From Myxococcales bacterium (GTDB lineage Bacteria; Myxococcota_A; UBA9042), in NCBI GenBank assembly GCA_009692465.1, contig SHZD01000020.1, positions 1 through 45,333 of the forward strand: a DNA stretch of 45,333 nt. The letters are read 5' to 3'. Below the pieces are notes generated by a model, which was not told the DNA's origin, did no database searches, and worked only from the letters and a program-made list of their open reading frames with translations. Shown piece by piece: positions 15,500 to 23,421 of the stretch (the stretch's first letter is position 1; each line of letters opens with the position of its first letter). The position numbers and the translations under genes are program-made.

Positions 15500-15961
15500 T
15501 TATTTGCCCTTGCCCCCATAACAAATGTCATCCTCGGTGCCAGTGCGCTTGTCGCTGCCACCGGAGCACAGGGTAAAACCATCGCCACTCGACTGGTATT
15601 GCAGGTCCTTTTTCCACGGATCCTTAATGTTCTCAGGCTTTAGCTTGGCATTCTTGCCCTCGGTCATTTCTTGCAGGCTCGACGGGTAGTCGCCCTTCTT
15701 GGCTTCATACGCTTCGATAATTTGCCCGACATTGGCGACTTGCGAGCGGCACACGTCCTCTTTGGCTTCGCCGAGCGCGCCGAACACGCCGTAGGCCAGC
15801 GCTGAGCCGAGCACGCCGATAATCACAATCACTACCATGATTTCGATAAGCGTCATGCCGGGTTGAACACCCGTGCGTCGGCGCATTGTGTGCATTTGCC
15901 TGCGCACTTGGCTGCGTAATTGGGCGATCAGTTGTGCCCATTGATCGAAATAGTTCTGCAT
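15500..15961 (-). CDS. gspG: Type II secretion system major pseudopilin GspG
   Basis: The 153-residue protein carries the site QPG/MTLIEIMVVIVIIGVL (G35/M36, Glu40 at +5). The Met at mature position +1 replaces the usual Phe. The C-terminal part has KKGDYPSSLQEMTEG, KDPWKKDLQYQSSGDGFTLC and a GGSDKRTGTEDDI calcium-loop-like segment, all standard for GspG, the pseudopilus subunit. The ATG at 15961 has an AAGGGGG ribosome site that overlaps the end of gspF, which supports a 35-residue leader. Internal Mets at 23 and 26 would give the more usual 10-13-residue leader. Confidence 0.93.
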   Translation of the reverse strand: MQNYFDQWAQLIAQLRSQVRRQMHTMRRRTGVQPGMTLIEIMVVIVIIGVLGSALAYGVFGALGEAKEDVCRSQVANVGQIIEAYEAKKGDYPSSLQEMTEGKNAKLKPENIKDPWKKDLQYQSSGDGFTLCSGGSDKRTGTEDDICYGGKGK

Positions 15962-15962
15962 G

Positions 15963-17231
15963 TTAGCCCCCTTGCTGTACCGCTTGCGTCAATTTCATCA
16001 TCGGCAGCAAAATCGCCGCCACCAAAAAGCCCACCACCACGCCCATGAACACAATCATCAGCGGTTCCAACAGACTGGTGAGCGCCTGCACTCGGGTATC
16101 CACCTGATTTTCGTAGCTTTCCGAGACATTTTTGAGCATGTCTTCGAGTTCGCCCGATTTTTCGCCAATCGCCACCATGTGCACGACCATCGGCGGAAAA
16201 TGCCCGGAACGCTTTAGGGGCCCGGCGATATTGTCGCCCTCGCGAATGGCATTGCGGGCTTCGGCCACTACTTTGGCCAAAATGCGGTTGGCGACCACGT
16301 TTTCGACAATTTCCAAGGCCGTAAGCAACGGCACGCCAGCGCTGAGCAAGGTCGACAGCGTCCGCGAAAATCGGGCAATCGCAATCTTGCGCAACAGGTC
16401 GCCCAGCACCGGCACCTTGAGCACCGACCGGTCAAAGCTATCGGCGCCGACGTCGCTCTTTTTCCAGCGCAAAAACGACTGCCAGCCCATCACCGCCGCA
16501 ATCACCCCTACCCACCAAAACTTGCTGATCGCCGCCGACAGCGCAATCAAAATCTGGGTAATCAAAGGCAAATCAGCGCCCATATCCGAAAACATCGAGG
16601 TAATCGTCGGCACCACGAACACCATCATGCCCGTCACGATGATCAACGAGATACACAACATAATCAGCGGATAGGTCAGCGCGCCGATGAGTTTATTGCG
16701 CAACCGCACTTGGCTCTCGGTAAAGTCGGCCAACCGCAGCAGCACCACGTCCAAATTGCCCGCCGACTCACCGGCGCGCACCATGTTGAAGTAGCTGTTG
16801 GGAAACACACTTTCGTGCACCGACAGTGCCCGCCAAAACGGCGCGCCTTCGTTGACGTCGGTGCGCACTTGCGCCAACACCCGCTTAAGCTTGGGGTTTT
16901 CGACTTGCTCGACAATCGCGCCCAGCGCGTCGACCAGCGGCACCGCCGCCTTGAGCAGAGTCGCCATTTGCCGAGTCATTTCGCTAACATCTTGCGATGA
17001 AATCGAAGTCAGCCACTCGCCGACGTCGACCTCGCGCGAACCGGACTTTTGCTCGCCGCCGGCTTTGACCTTTTGACCCTTGCCGCCCTTGGCCGCCGAC
17101 TCGCGGTACTCGGTCAAAAACACCTTGTCGCGCCGCAACGCCGCCTTGAGCCCGCGCACGCCGTCGACGTCGAGCATGCCCTTGATGGTTTTGCCGCCGG
17201 CGTCCTTGCCGGTGTACTCAAACACGGGCAT
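15963..17231 (-). CDS. gspF: Type II secretion system inner-membrane platform protein GspF
   Basis: The 422-residue protein begins with PVFEYTGKDAGGKTIKGMLD, the standard GspF/PilC opening. It contains two T2SSF domains (about 80-200 and 285-405; VPLVDALGAIVEQVENPKL and VPLLTALEIVENVVANRIL are the matching helices). Three membrane helices lie near 180-210, 235-255 and 390-415. It anchors the assembly ATPase GspE to the inner membrane. It lies 3 nt after gspE and 1 nt before gspG, within the coupled block. Confidence 0.95.
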   Translation of the reverse strand: MPVFEYTGKDAGGKTIKGMLDVDGVRGLKAALRRDKVFLTEYRESAAKGGKGQKVKAGGEQKSGSREVDVGEWLTSISSQDVSEMTRQMATLLKAAVPLVDALGAIVEQVENPKLKRVLAQVRTDVNEGAPFWRALSVHESVFPNSYFNMVRAGESAGNLDVVLLRLADFTESQVRLRNKLIGALTYPLIMLCISLIIVTGMMVFVVPTITSMFSDMGADLPLITQILIALSAAISKFWWVGVIAAVMGWQSFLRWKKSDVGADSFDRSVLKVPVLGDLLRKIAIARFSRTLSTLLSAGVPLLTALEIVENVVANRILAKVVAEARNAIREGDNIAGPLKRSGHFPPMVVHMVAIGEKSGELEDMLKNVSESYENQVDTRVQALTSLLEPLMIVFMGVVVGFLVAAILLPMMKLTQAVQQGG

Positions 17232-17234
17232 CGG

Positions 17235-18959
17235 CTACTCCGCCTCGTCCGCGTTGGCGATGCGCATCACTTCTTCGACCGTAGTCTTACCGGCCATGCA
17301 CTTGATGGCGCCGTCGGTCAACAGCGTCTCCATGCCCTGGGCCACCGCCGCCCGCTTAATAGTTCCGGCGTCGGCGCGACTGACCACCAAACGCTTGATT
17401 TCTTCTGTTGGAATCAGCAGTTCATGCAAACCCGAGCGTCCCGCATAGCCCGACATCGAGCACTGCGGACAGCCCTTGGCCCGAAAGAACGTCGCGGTCG
17501 CGAGCCGCGGATCGGTGGACTCTAGACCCAGCTGCTCCAGCTCAAGCGCAGTCGGCAGATGCGGCAGGCGGCAATCTTTGCACAGGGTCCGAATCAGCCG
17601 TTGGGCCAAAATGCCGCAGATCGAGCTCGACAGCAAAAACGGCTCCACCCCCATGTCGATCATGCGGGTAAAGGTCGAAGCGGCGTCATTGGTGTGCACG
17701 GTGCTCAACACCAAGTGTCCGGTCAGGGCGGCTTGCACTGCAATTTCAGCCGTTTCCAAGTCGCGAATTTCGCCGACCAGCACTACGTCGGGATCTTGAC
17801 GCAGCGTAGCGCGCAGACCGCGGGCAAAGGTGAAGTCGATTTTGGGATTGACCTGCATTTGGCCAATGCCTTCCAACTGGTATTCGACCGGATCCTCAAT
17901 GGTCAAGATATTGATATCAGGCTTGTTAATCGTCATCAGCGCCGAATACAGCGTGGTGGTCTTGCCTGACCCCGTCGGCCCAGTGCACAAGAAGATCCCA
18001 TTGGGTCGATGGACCAATTGATTAATAATCAAGCGCACTTCATCGCGCATACCCAGCACTTTGAGATCCAAGGTGGTGCTGGTCTTGTCGAGCAACCGCA
18101 TGACGATGCGCTCGCCGTGGGCGGTCGGAATGGTGCTCAAGCGCAAATCGATGTCGCGCCCCGCCACCTTGATGCGAATGCGCCCGTCCTGCGGCAGGCG
18201 CTTTTCGGCAATGTTGAGCGCGCCCATGATCTTGACGCGGCTGGTGATCGAAGGCTGAAATTTCTTACTAGTTTTGACCACTTCCTTGAGCACGCCGTCT
18301 TTGCGAAAGCGCACCACCACGTATTTTTCCATCGGCTCAATGTGCACATCGCTGGCGCGCTCCTTGGCGGCCTGATTGAGCACCGAGTTGACCAAGCGGA
18401 TAATCGGGGCTTCGTCGTCCTCGTCCAAAATGTCCTTGGCGGCATCCTCCAGCTGCAAGGCGATATCGGCGACCCCCGACTCGCCCTTTTCGATGTCGTC
18501 GACCACCTGATCGGCGCGGGCACGACGGTCAAAACTGTAGTTAATCGCGGCGTTGAGTACTTCGGTGGTGACCAGAATCGGCTCAATGCGCGCCGCCCCA
18601 AACAGCACCGCCAGATCGTTGAGCGCGCCCAGCGACATCGGATTGGCGATGGCCACCGTCAACACGCCGTGGCTGCGGCCAATCGGCAGCACTTCGGACT
18701 CGCGGGCATAGCCAATCGACAGCGGACCGACCAGCGACACGTCGATGGTTTCTTCTTCGATTTTGGCCTGCACCGGCATGTCGAGCTGGGCGCCCAGCCC
18801 TTCGAGCACCTGCAACTTGGTTGCCGAGCCCTGTTGGACCAAAAGTTCGCCCAAAAAGCCGCCGCGATCGGCCTGCACCAGCAGCGCGCTTTGGACCTGC
18901 TCGTCGGTGCAAAAGCCACGGGCGACTAAAATTTTGCCAATGGGCCTGAAATCAATCAT
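17235..18959 (-). CDS. gspE: Type II secretion system assembly ATPase GspE
   Basis: The 574-residue ATPase powers pseudopilus assembly. The N-terminal MshEN/GspE-N region (about 1-150, beginning IDFRPIGKILVARGF) precedes the core: Walker A GPTGSGKTTT (about 325-334), Asp box, Walker B region VLVGEIRDLETAE and the His box HLVLSTVHTND. A zinc tetracysteine is present as CKDC (about 460) and CPQC (about 496), as in canonical T2SS ATPases. All catalytic elements are intact. It starts at ATG 18959; upstream is the 22-bp minisatellite that separates it from gspD. Confidence 0.96.
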   Translation of the reverse strand: MIDFRPIGKILVARGFCTDEQVQSALLVQADRGGFLGELLVQQGSATKLQVLEGLGAQLDMPVQAKIEEETIDVSLVGPLSIGYARESEVLPIGRSHGVLTVAIANPMSLGALNDLAVLFGAARIEPILVTTEVLNAAINYSFDRRARADQVVDDIEKGESGVADIALQLEDAAKDILDEDDEAPIIRLVNSVLNQAAKERASDVHIEPMEKYVVVRFRKDGVLKEVVKTSKKFQPSITSRVKIMGALNIAEKRLPQDGRIRIKVAGRDIDLRLSTIPTAHGERIVMRLLDKTSTTLDLKVLGMRDEVRLIINQLVHRPNGIFLCTGPTGSGKTTTLYSALMTINKPDINILTIEDPVEYQLEGIGQMQVNPKIDFTFARGLRATLRQDPDVVLVGEIRDLETAEIAVQAALTGHLVLSTVHTNDAASTFTRMIDMGVEPFLLSSSICGILAQRLIRTLCKDCRLPHLPTALELEQLGLESTDPRLATATFFRAKGCPQCSMSGYAGRSGLHELLIPTEEIKRLVVSRADAGTIKRAAVAQGMETLLTDGAIKCMAGKTTVEEVMRIANADEAE

Positions 18960-19050
18960 CGTAAAGAAACCAACATGCTACAGCAGAGAAACCAATGTGT
19001 TACAGCAGAGAAACCAATGTGTTACAGCAGAGAAACCAATGTGTTACAGC
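18959..19050. repeat. 22-bp minisatellite between gspD and gspE
   Basis: Three copies of a 22-bp unit (CAGCAGAGAAACCAATGTGT plus TA) start at 18981, 19003 and 19025. Degenerate units lie on both sides (18961-18980 and from 19047). They lie immediately upstream of the gspE start codon, filling the gap left after the gspD stop at 19080. The sequence is AT-richer than its surroundings. Confidence 0.92.
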
Positions 19051-19079
19051 TGAATCAACCCTAAGTTACACCTAGAGTG

Positions 19080-22000
19080 CTACTTGGCCTTGCCCTTAAC
19101 TGGCACTTTTGGCGATGGTTTGACCACCACGGGCTTGCTCGGCTTGTCGCTTGTAGATTTACCGCCGTCGCCACTTGATTTGCCGGCGTCGCCAGCCTTC
19201 TTGCCGGACTCACCGCCCGCAGCTCCGTCGCCTGCAGGTCGGTCAACGGGAGAGCTGTCCTCTGGCAATTCAATGACTTCAACGCCAACACCTTCCTCAT
19301 CGCTGTCGTCCATCGGGTCGTCGCCGCTCTTGGGCGCCGCCTTCTTGCCACCGGATTTGCTGCCGTCTTTGGATCCGGATTTGTCGCTCTTGGCCGGATC
19401 AAACTCCAAGTCATGGCTGTCGGGCGCACCGACTTTGTCGACGTCCTGATTGTCATAGTAGGCTTTCTCTAGCAGTTTTCGCTGGTTCGACGCCTTGTCC
19501 ACCGCTTGAAATACGGTCTCCAAAAAGCCGCGTTTCTTGCGGTAGTCTATTTTGCCTTTGTATTCCTTCTGCTTGGTCGCCAGCTCCTCAGCAAACTGGC
19601 GAATTTGCTCCATCTTGTTTTCGTGCATCTTCTCTAAATCACTGGGATCTTTGATGATGTGCGGAACGACGATCAGCAGCAGGTTCTTTTTTTCAATCAA
19701 CTTGGTCGACTTGCGAAACAGCATGCCGATCAGCGGCAAATCGCCCAGAATCGGCACTTTGGCCACGCCAGTGGTCTCGCGGTCGGTAATCAGGCCACCG
19801 ATGACAATCGGCTGCTGGTCGCGCACCACCACGGTATTGGTGACTTTGCGCTTGCTGGTGGTCGGCCCCAGATTGGGGTCCATGCCTTCCACTTCGTCCA
19901 ACTGCTGATCAATCTTGAGTTTAATGAAATCAGATTCGTTGATCTGCGGGGTGATTTTCAAGGTCAGATCGACATCCAAGAACTGCACGGTGCCGCCGCC
20001 CAAACCGCCAAGCGCGCCACCCAGACCGCCCAAGGCGCCGCCCAGACCGCCCAACTGACTACCCAAGCCGCCCAGCGCCCCCAGACCACCCAAGCCGCCC
20101 ATCGACTGCGACCGGTACGGCACCTTGCGACCGACGGTGATTTCGGCGTCTTCATTGTTCAGGGTCAGGATATGCGGCGTAGACAACACGTTGACATCAC
20201 TATTTTCTTGAATGGCCTGAATCAAGAAACCAAACGCCGGGATTGAAAGCGTCACCCCCGCCGGCACCGCCGAATTGCCAGTATTGCCGGCGTTGACCTG
20301 CAAAAGTGGCCCTTGCAGACCCGCGGCCAAACCGCCGGAATTGAGTTGGTCAAACGACACCCCGGACATGCCCAAGCCGCCCAAGCCCAGCAACAGCGGC
20401 ACTTCAGACCCGCCAATGTCAAATGTGGTGCCCGCCGAGCCGGCGATTTGGGTCTTGCGGCTCTTGCTGGTCGAGATTTCCATCACCACCGCTTCGACGT
20501 ACACCTGTTTGCGGCGGCGATCGAGCTCGGCAATCACCCGTTGCAGGCTCAGGTAATCCTTGAGCGACGCTTCAATCACCAGCGAATTGGAGGCCTTGTG
20601 GGCGGTGATTTTGACTTCGCCCTCGAATAAGGTTGCCGCGCCGCCGCCTTTGGCTCCACCCTTGGCGCCTTTGCCGCCCTTGGCTTGCTTGTTGCCGCCA
20701 CCCGCCAGCGAACTGAGGGTGGACGACACATCTTCGGCATCCGCATTCTCCAAATGGTGAATGTGAATCGCCCCTTCGCCCGGAATCGGCACATCAAGAC
20801 GCCGAACCAGCGCATCGACTTTGAGGTAATTGCTGCGCGTCGCTATCAAAATCAGCTGGTTGCTGCGATCGTCGGCAATCGCTTTGGATAAGGTCACTTT
20901 GGCCTGCGCCCCTGTCTGCGGAGCCGGACCGCCGCGACCGCCACCGCCTTCGCCAAACACAGCGTTGATTTTTTCGACCAGTTCCGACGCTGCCATGTGT
21001 TGCACTGGGCGGATGAAGATGCGATCGGAACCCAGCGGCAAATCGACTTCAGCCAGCAATTTCAAAATGGTCCGGATATTGCTGCCGATGTCGGTAATGA
21101 TAATGGTGTTGGTCGGCGCGTAGATGAACAAGTCCCCGGTTTTGCTCTTGAACTTGCCCAAAATCGGCTCAGCGTCCTTGGCGTCGATGTGCTTAAGGCG
21201 AATCAAGCGGGTGACGATGGTGTCCTCATCGGGCACGTTGCCCTTGGGGCCAAAGATCAAGGCGCCGCTGGAGCGCGCGTCGGGGGTATCGACGATGTGG
21301 TAAAATGCGCCCTTCTTGGTAATGGTCAGGCCGTTGACCGCCAAACTGGACAAAAACGCGCGGTACGCTTCGTACACACTGACTCTTTGCGGCGACAGGA
21401 TGGTGACTTTGCCGCCGCGCTTTTGGGTGGCGACTACAAAGTTACGCTCCATCCAGCAACTCATCAATTTGGTGACGGTTTCGAGCGGCGCCTCCTGAAA
21501 GTCAATCGTCACTTTGACATGCAGCGGCAGTTTCTTGCACTTGACCTCGCTGAAATTGTTCTTGATCGACATGACATCGTCGAGCTTTTCCAGCGCCTTA
21601 TCGCTGCCAGCCGCCGGAGCGGCGGCGTCCTTGGGTCCGTCGGCTGCCCGGCCAGCGCCGGCGGGATCGGCAGCGTCGGCCTTGTCGGCTTTGCGACTGG
21701 CGGCGGCCGGGTCATAGGCCGGATCGAGCTTGCCACCGCCCTTGCGCTTGAGCACACCAGCGCCACTGCTGCCGGCTTTGATGGCCCCGTCCTTGGCTTT
21801 TTTCTTGATTTTGCCGGCCCCACCGGCGACTGGAATGGCCCGTTCTTCGGCAGCGCGTGCTTCTTGAGCGCGCACCGCCGACGGCGCCCACTGGCCAACC
21901 AGAGTCACCAGCACCAGCCAATGAATCCAGCCGATCTGGACGGTCCAGCGGGCCTTGTGTTGTGCAAATGCAAGTCGAACGGTCATGCGGGGGCAACCTT

Positions 22001-22088
22001 GCTGTGGCAATAGTGCTGTTGTATCGTGAGGTTGGGCGGGTAAGGCGCCTGATTTTGTGCTCATTTGCGCGGGCAACATTTGGCTCAT
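19080..22088 (-). CDS. gspD: Type II secretion system secretin GspD
   Basis: The outer-membrane secretin (1002 codons) has N0 (about 190-260), N1-N3 repeats (TDIGSNIRTILKLLAEVDLP, IHIHHLENADAEDVSSTLSS, VIEASLKDYLSLQRVIAELD) and a secretin core with VPILGDLPLIGMLFR (about 775-790). A Gly/Leu-rich stretch (about 660-700) sits in the gate region, and a 130-residue Lys/Asp/Ser low-complexity tail follows the core. The start is ambiguous. ATG 22088 overlaps the gspC stop (ATGA), which favours coupling, but the best signal peptide begins at the Met at 21986 (IGWIHWLVLVTLVGQWAPSA). The Gly-rich block resembles slippage-prone DNA. Confidence 0.93.
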   Translation of the reverse strand: MSQMLPAQMSTKSGALPAQPHDTTALLPQQGCPRMTVRLAFAQHKARWTVQIGWIHWLVLVTLVGQWAPSAVRAQEARAAEERAIPVAGGAGKIKKKAKDGAIKAGSSGAGVLKRKGGGKLDPAYDPAAASRKADKADAADPAGAGRAADGPKDAAAPAAGSDKALEKLDDVMSIKNNFSEVKCKKLPLHVKVTIDFQEAPLETVTKLMSCWMERNFVVATQKRGGKVTILSPQRVSVYEAYRAFLSSLAVNGLTITKKGAFYHIVDTPDARSSGALIFGPKGNVPDEDTIVTRLIRLKHIDAKDAEPILGKFKSKTGDLFIYAPTNTIIITDIGSNIRTILKLLAEVDLPLGSDRIFIRPVQHMAASELVEKINAVFGEGGGGRGGPAPQTGAQAKVTLSKAIADDRSNQLILIATRSNYLKVDALVRRLDVPIPGEGAIHIHHLENADAEDVSSTLSSLAGGGNKQAKGGKGAKGGAKGGGAATLFEGEVKITAHKASNSLVIEASLKDYLSLQRVIAELDRRRKQVYVEAVVMEISTSKSRKTQIAGSAGTTFDIGGSEVPLLLGLGGLGMSGVSFDQLNSGGLAAGLQGPLLQVNAGNTGNSAVPAGVTLSIPAFGFLIQAIQENSDVNVLSTPHILTLNNEDAEITVGRKVPYRSQSMGGLGGLGALGGLGSQLGGLGGALGGLGGALGGLGGGTVQFLDVDLTLKITPQINESDFIKLKIDQQLDEVEGMDPNLGPTTSKRKVTNTVVVRDQQPIVIGGLITDRETTGVAKVPILGDLPLIGMLFRKSTKLIEKKNLLLIVVPHIIKDPSDLEKMHENKMEQIRQFAEELATKQKEYKGKIDYRKKRGFLETVFQAVDKASNQRKLLEKAYYDNQDVDKVGAPDSHDLEFDPAKSDKSGSKDGSKSGGKKAAPKSGDDPMDDSDEEGVGVEVIELPEDSSPVDRPAGDGAAGGESGKKAGDAGKSSGDGGKSTSDKPSKPVVVKPSPKVPVKGKAK

Positions 22089-23089
22089 TTGATGGTGTAC
22101 CGCAACGTTTTGGGCTGGCCGTCGCGTTCAATCAACACGGTGACGCGCGCCTTGTTCTTGAGCGCCTCGTACAGCGCCAAGGCCTTGTTCGGGCTGTCGA
22201 TGCGCTCGCCGTTGATGGCGTTCACGATATCGCCGTTGATAAAGCCGATGTCCTTGAACAGGCTCTCGCCGCCCATGCCGATCATGCGAAAGCCTTCGTA
22301 TTTGCCAGATTTGTAGTTGGGAACCACCCGGACCTGGGTGCCCAACTGCGTGACATCCTTAAGCTTGTCGTTAACATGACTGCGGTCCAGGTTGTAGGCG
22401 CCTTCGCCCGTTTTCTTGACCCCTTCGACCGTCTCCACGGCGGCGGGACGGGCGGCCAATGGCGCCGCAGTGGGCCTTTCTGTGGCCGGCGGTGGGCGAT
22501 TGCCTCCCGGCGATTCAACGCCCGCGACTTGGCCGCCGCCCTCATTGCCGTACATGCAAGCCTTGGTCAGCTTGGTCCCTTCGTTCAGCACTAAACAGTT
22601 GCGCCGAATCAGCTCAACCTTGGCTTTCCCATCCAACAACTCGGTGCCGACACTGACGATTTTGTGACTCGTCCGCTCAACTTCGACACTGGCGCTCGAC
22701 CACGTTTCGGGGCTGACCACTAGCGTGCCCATCAGCTTGATCGGCAAGGTCGTGGGCTCATAGCTCGGCTCCGGTGGGGCACCAGAGGCCGGTTCGTCGA
22801 CTTTTTCTTCTTCGATCGGTTCTTCGGGCGGCGGCGGCTCGTGCAACAAGAACATCGACCGGCCAGCCATCACCGCCCCCGACTCACTGCGCAACCGACC
22901 CTCGCGCAGCCGCTTGGCCAACGTCGATTCGCCAGACGCCGCCGCGACTTGCGCCTTGTCGTCGCCGCGCGAGGCCTTGGCCAGCTGCACGCCGATAAGC
23001 GCACTGATACTGCCCGCGGTCAGGTAGCCCAACAGCCCCAACCCGACGAGAATAACGGCCCAAAAATGGCGCTTAAGGAGCGATTCCAT
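22085..23089 (-). CDS. gspC: Type II secretion system protein GspC with PDZ domain
   Basis: The 334-residue bitopic protein has a cytoplasmic start MESLLKRHF, a transmembrane helix (about 10-30), an HR domain (about 125-190, LPIKLMGTLVVSPETWSSAS), an Ala/Pro linker and a C-terminal PDZ domain (about 240-334, GFRMIGMGGESLFKDIGFIN). GspC couples the inner-membrane platform to the GspD N0 domain and contributes to substrate selection. The ATG at 23089 gives a correct topology. A longer frame to 23230 would add a second hydrophobic stretch with no support. Its stop overlaps the gspD start. Confidence 0.9.
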   Translation of the reverse strand: MESLLKRHFWAVILVGLGLLGYLTAGSISALIGVQLAKASRGDDKAQVAAASGESTLAKRLREGRLRSESGAVMAGRSMFLLHEPPPPEEPIEEEKVDEPASGAPPEPSYEPTTLPIKLMGTLVVSPETWSSASVEVERTSHKIVSVGTELLDGKAKVELIRRNCLVLNEGTKLTKACMYGNEGGGQVAGVESPGGNRPPPATERPTAAPLAARPAAVETVEGVKKTGEGAYNLDRSHVNDKLKDVTQLGTQVRVVPNYKSGKYEGFRMIGMGGESLFKDIGFINGDIVNAINGERIDSPNKALALYEALKNKARVTVLIERDGQPKTLRYTIK

Positions 23090-23325
23090 CGTGTTCCGTG
23101 GTCCTGTTCCGGCGTGGTTAAGAGTTTGAGCTGGCTGCGGGCCTAGGAGCCCGAACGCGACCGCGACTGCAATGTCGCGGGTGCCGACCACATTCCATAA
23201 GCAAAGGCCGTGCCAGATCGCGATCCGCACAAGGCCATGATTTAATGTAATTTACCTAAAGTAGCGCCGCCCGCGGCCGTCAGGCATGGCAGCATTGGCG
23301 GCGGGGCGCAGCGGCGGCTTGCCAA

Positions 23326-23421
23326 ATTGGCACACCAGCTCCGCCGGTCATTGGCATACCAGCTCCGCCGGTCATTGGCACACCAGCTCCGCCGGTCATT
23401 GGCACACCAGCCCCGCCGGTC
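23326..23421. repeat. 24-bp minisatellite between the CsgG-like gene and gspC
   Basis: Four copies of a 24-bp unit (built on ATTGGCACACCAGCTCCGCC) start at 23326, 23350, 23374 and 23398, with only single-base differences. The last copy runs into the stop codon of the CsgG-like gene. The 23231-23325 remainder shows no gene. Confidence 0.92.

Noticed and set aside
18009..18929. 306-codon plus-strand frame inside gspE
   Set aside because: It is opposite an ATPase gene with every catalytic motif intact, and its composition is typical of antisense frames.
19990..20100. Separate repeat locus within gspD
   Set aside because: The imperfect Gly/Leu coding repeat is in frame and part of the secretin gate region, so it is noted in the gspD entry.
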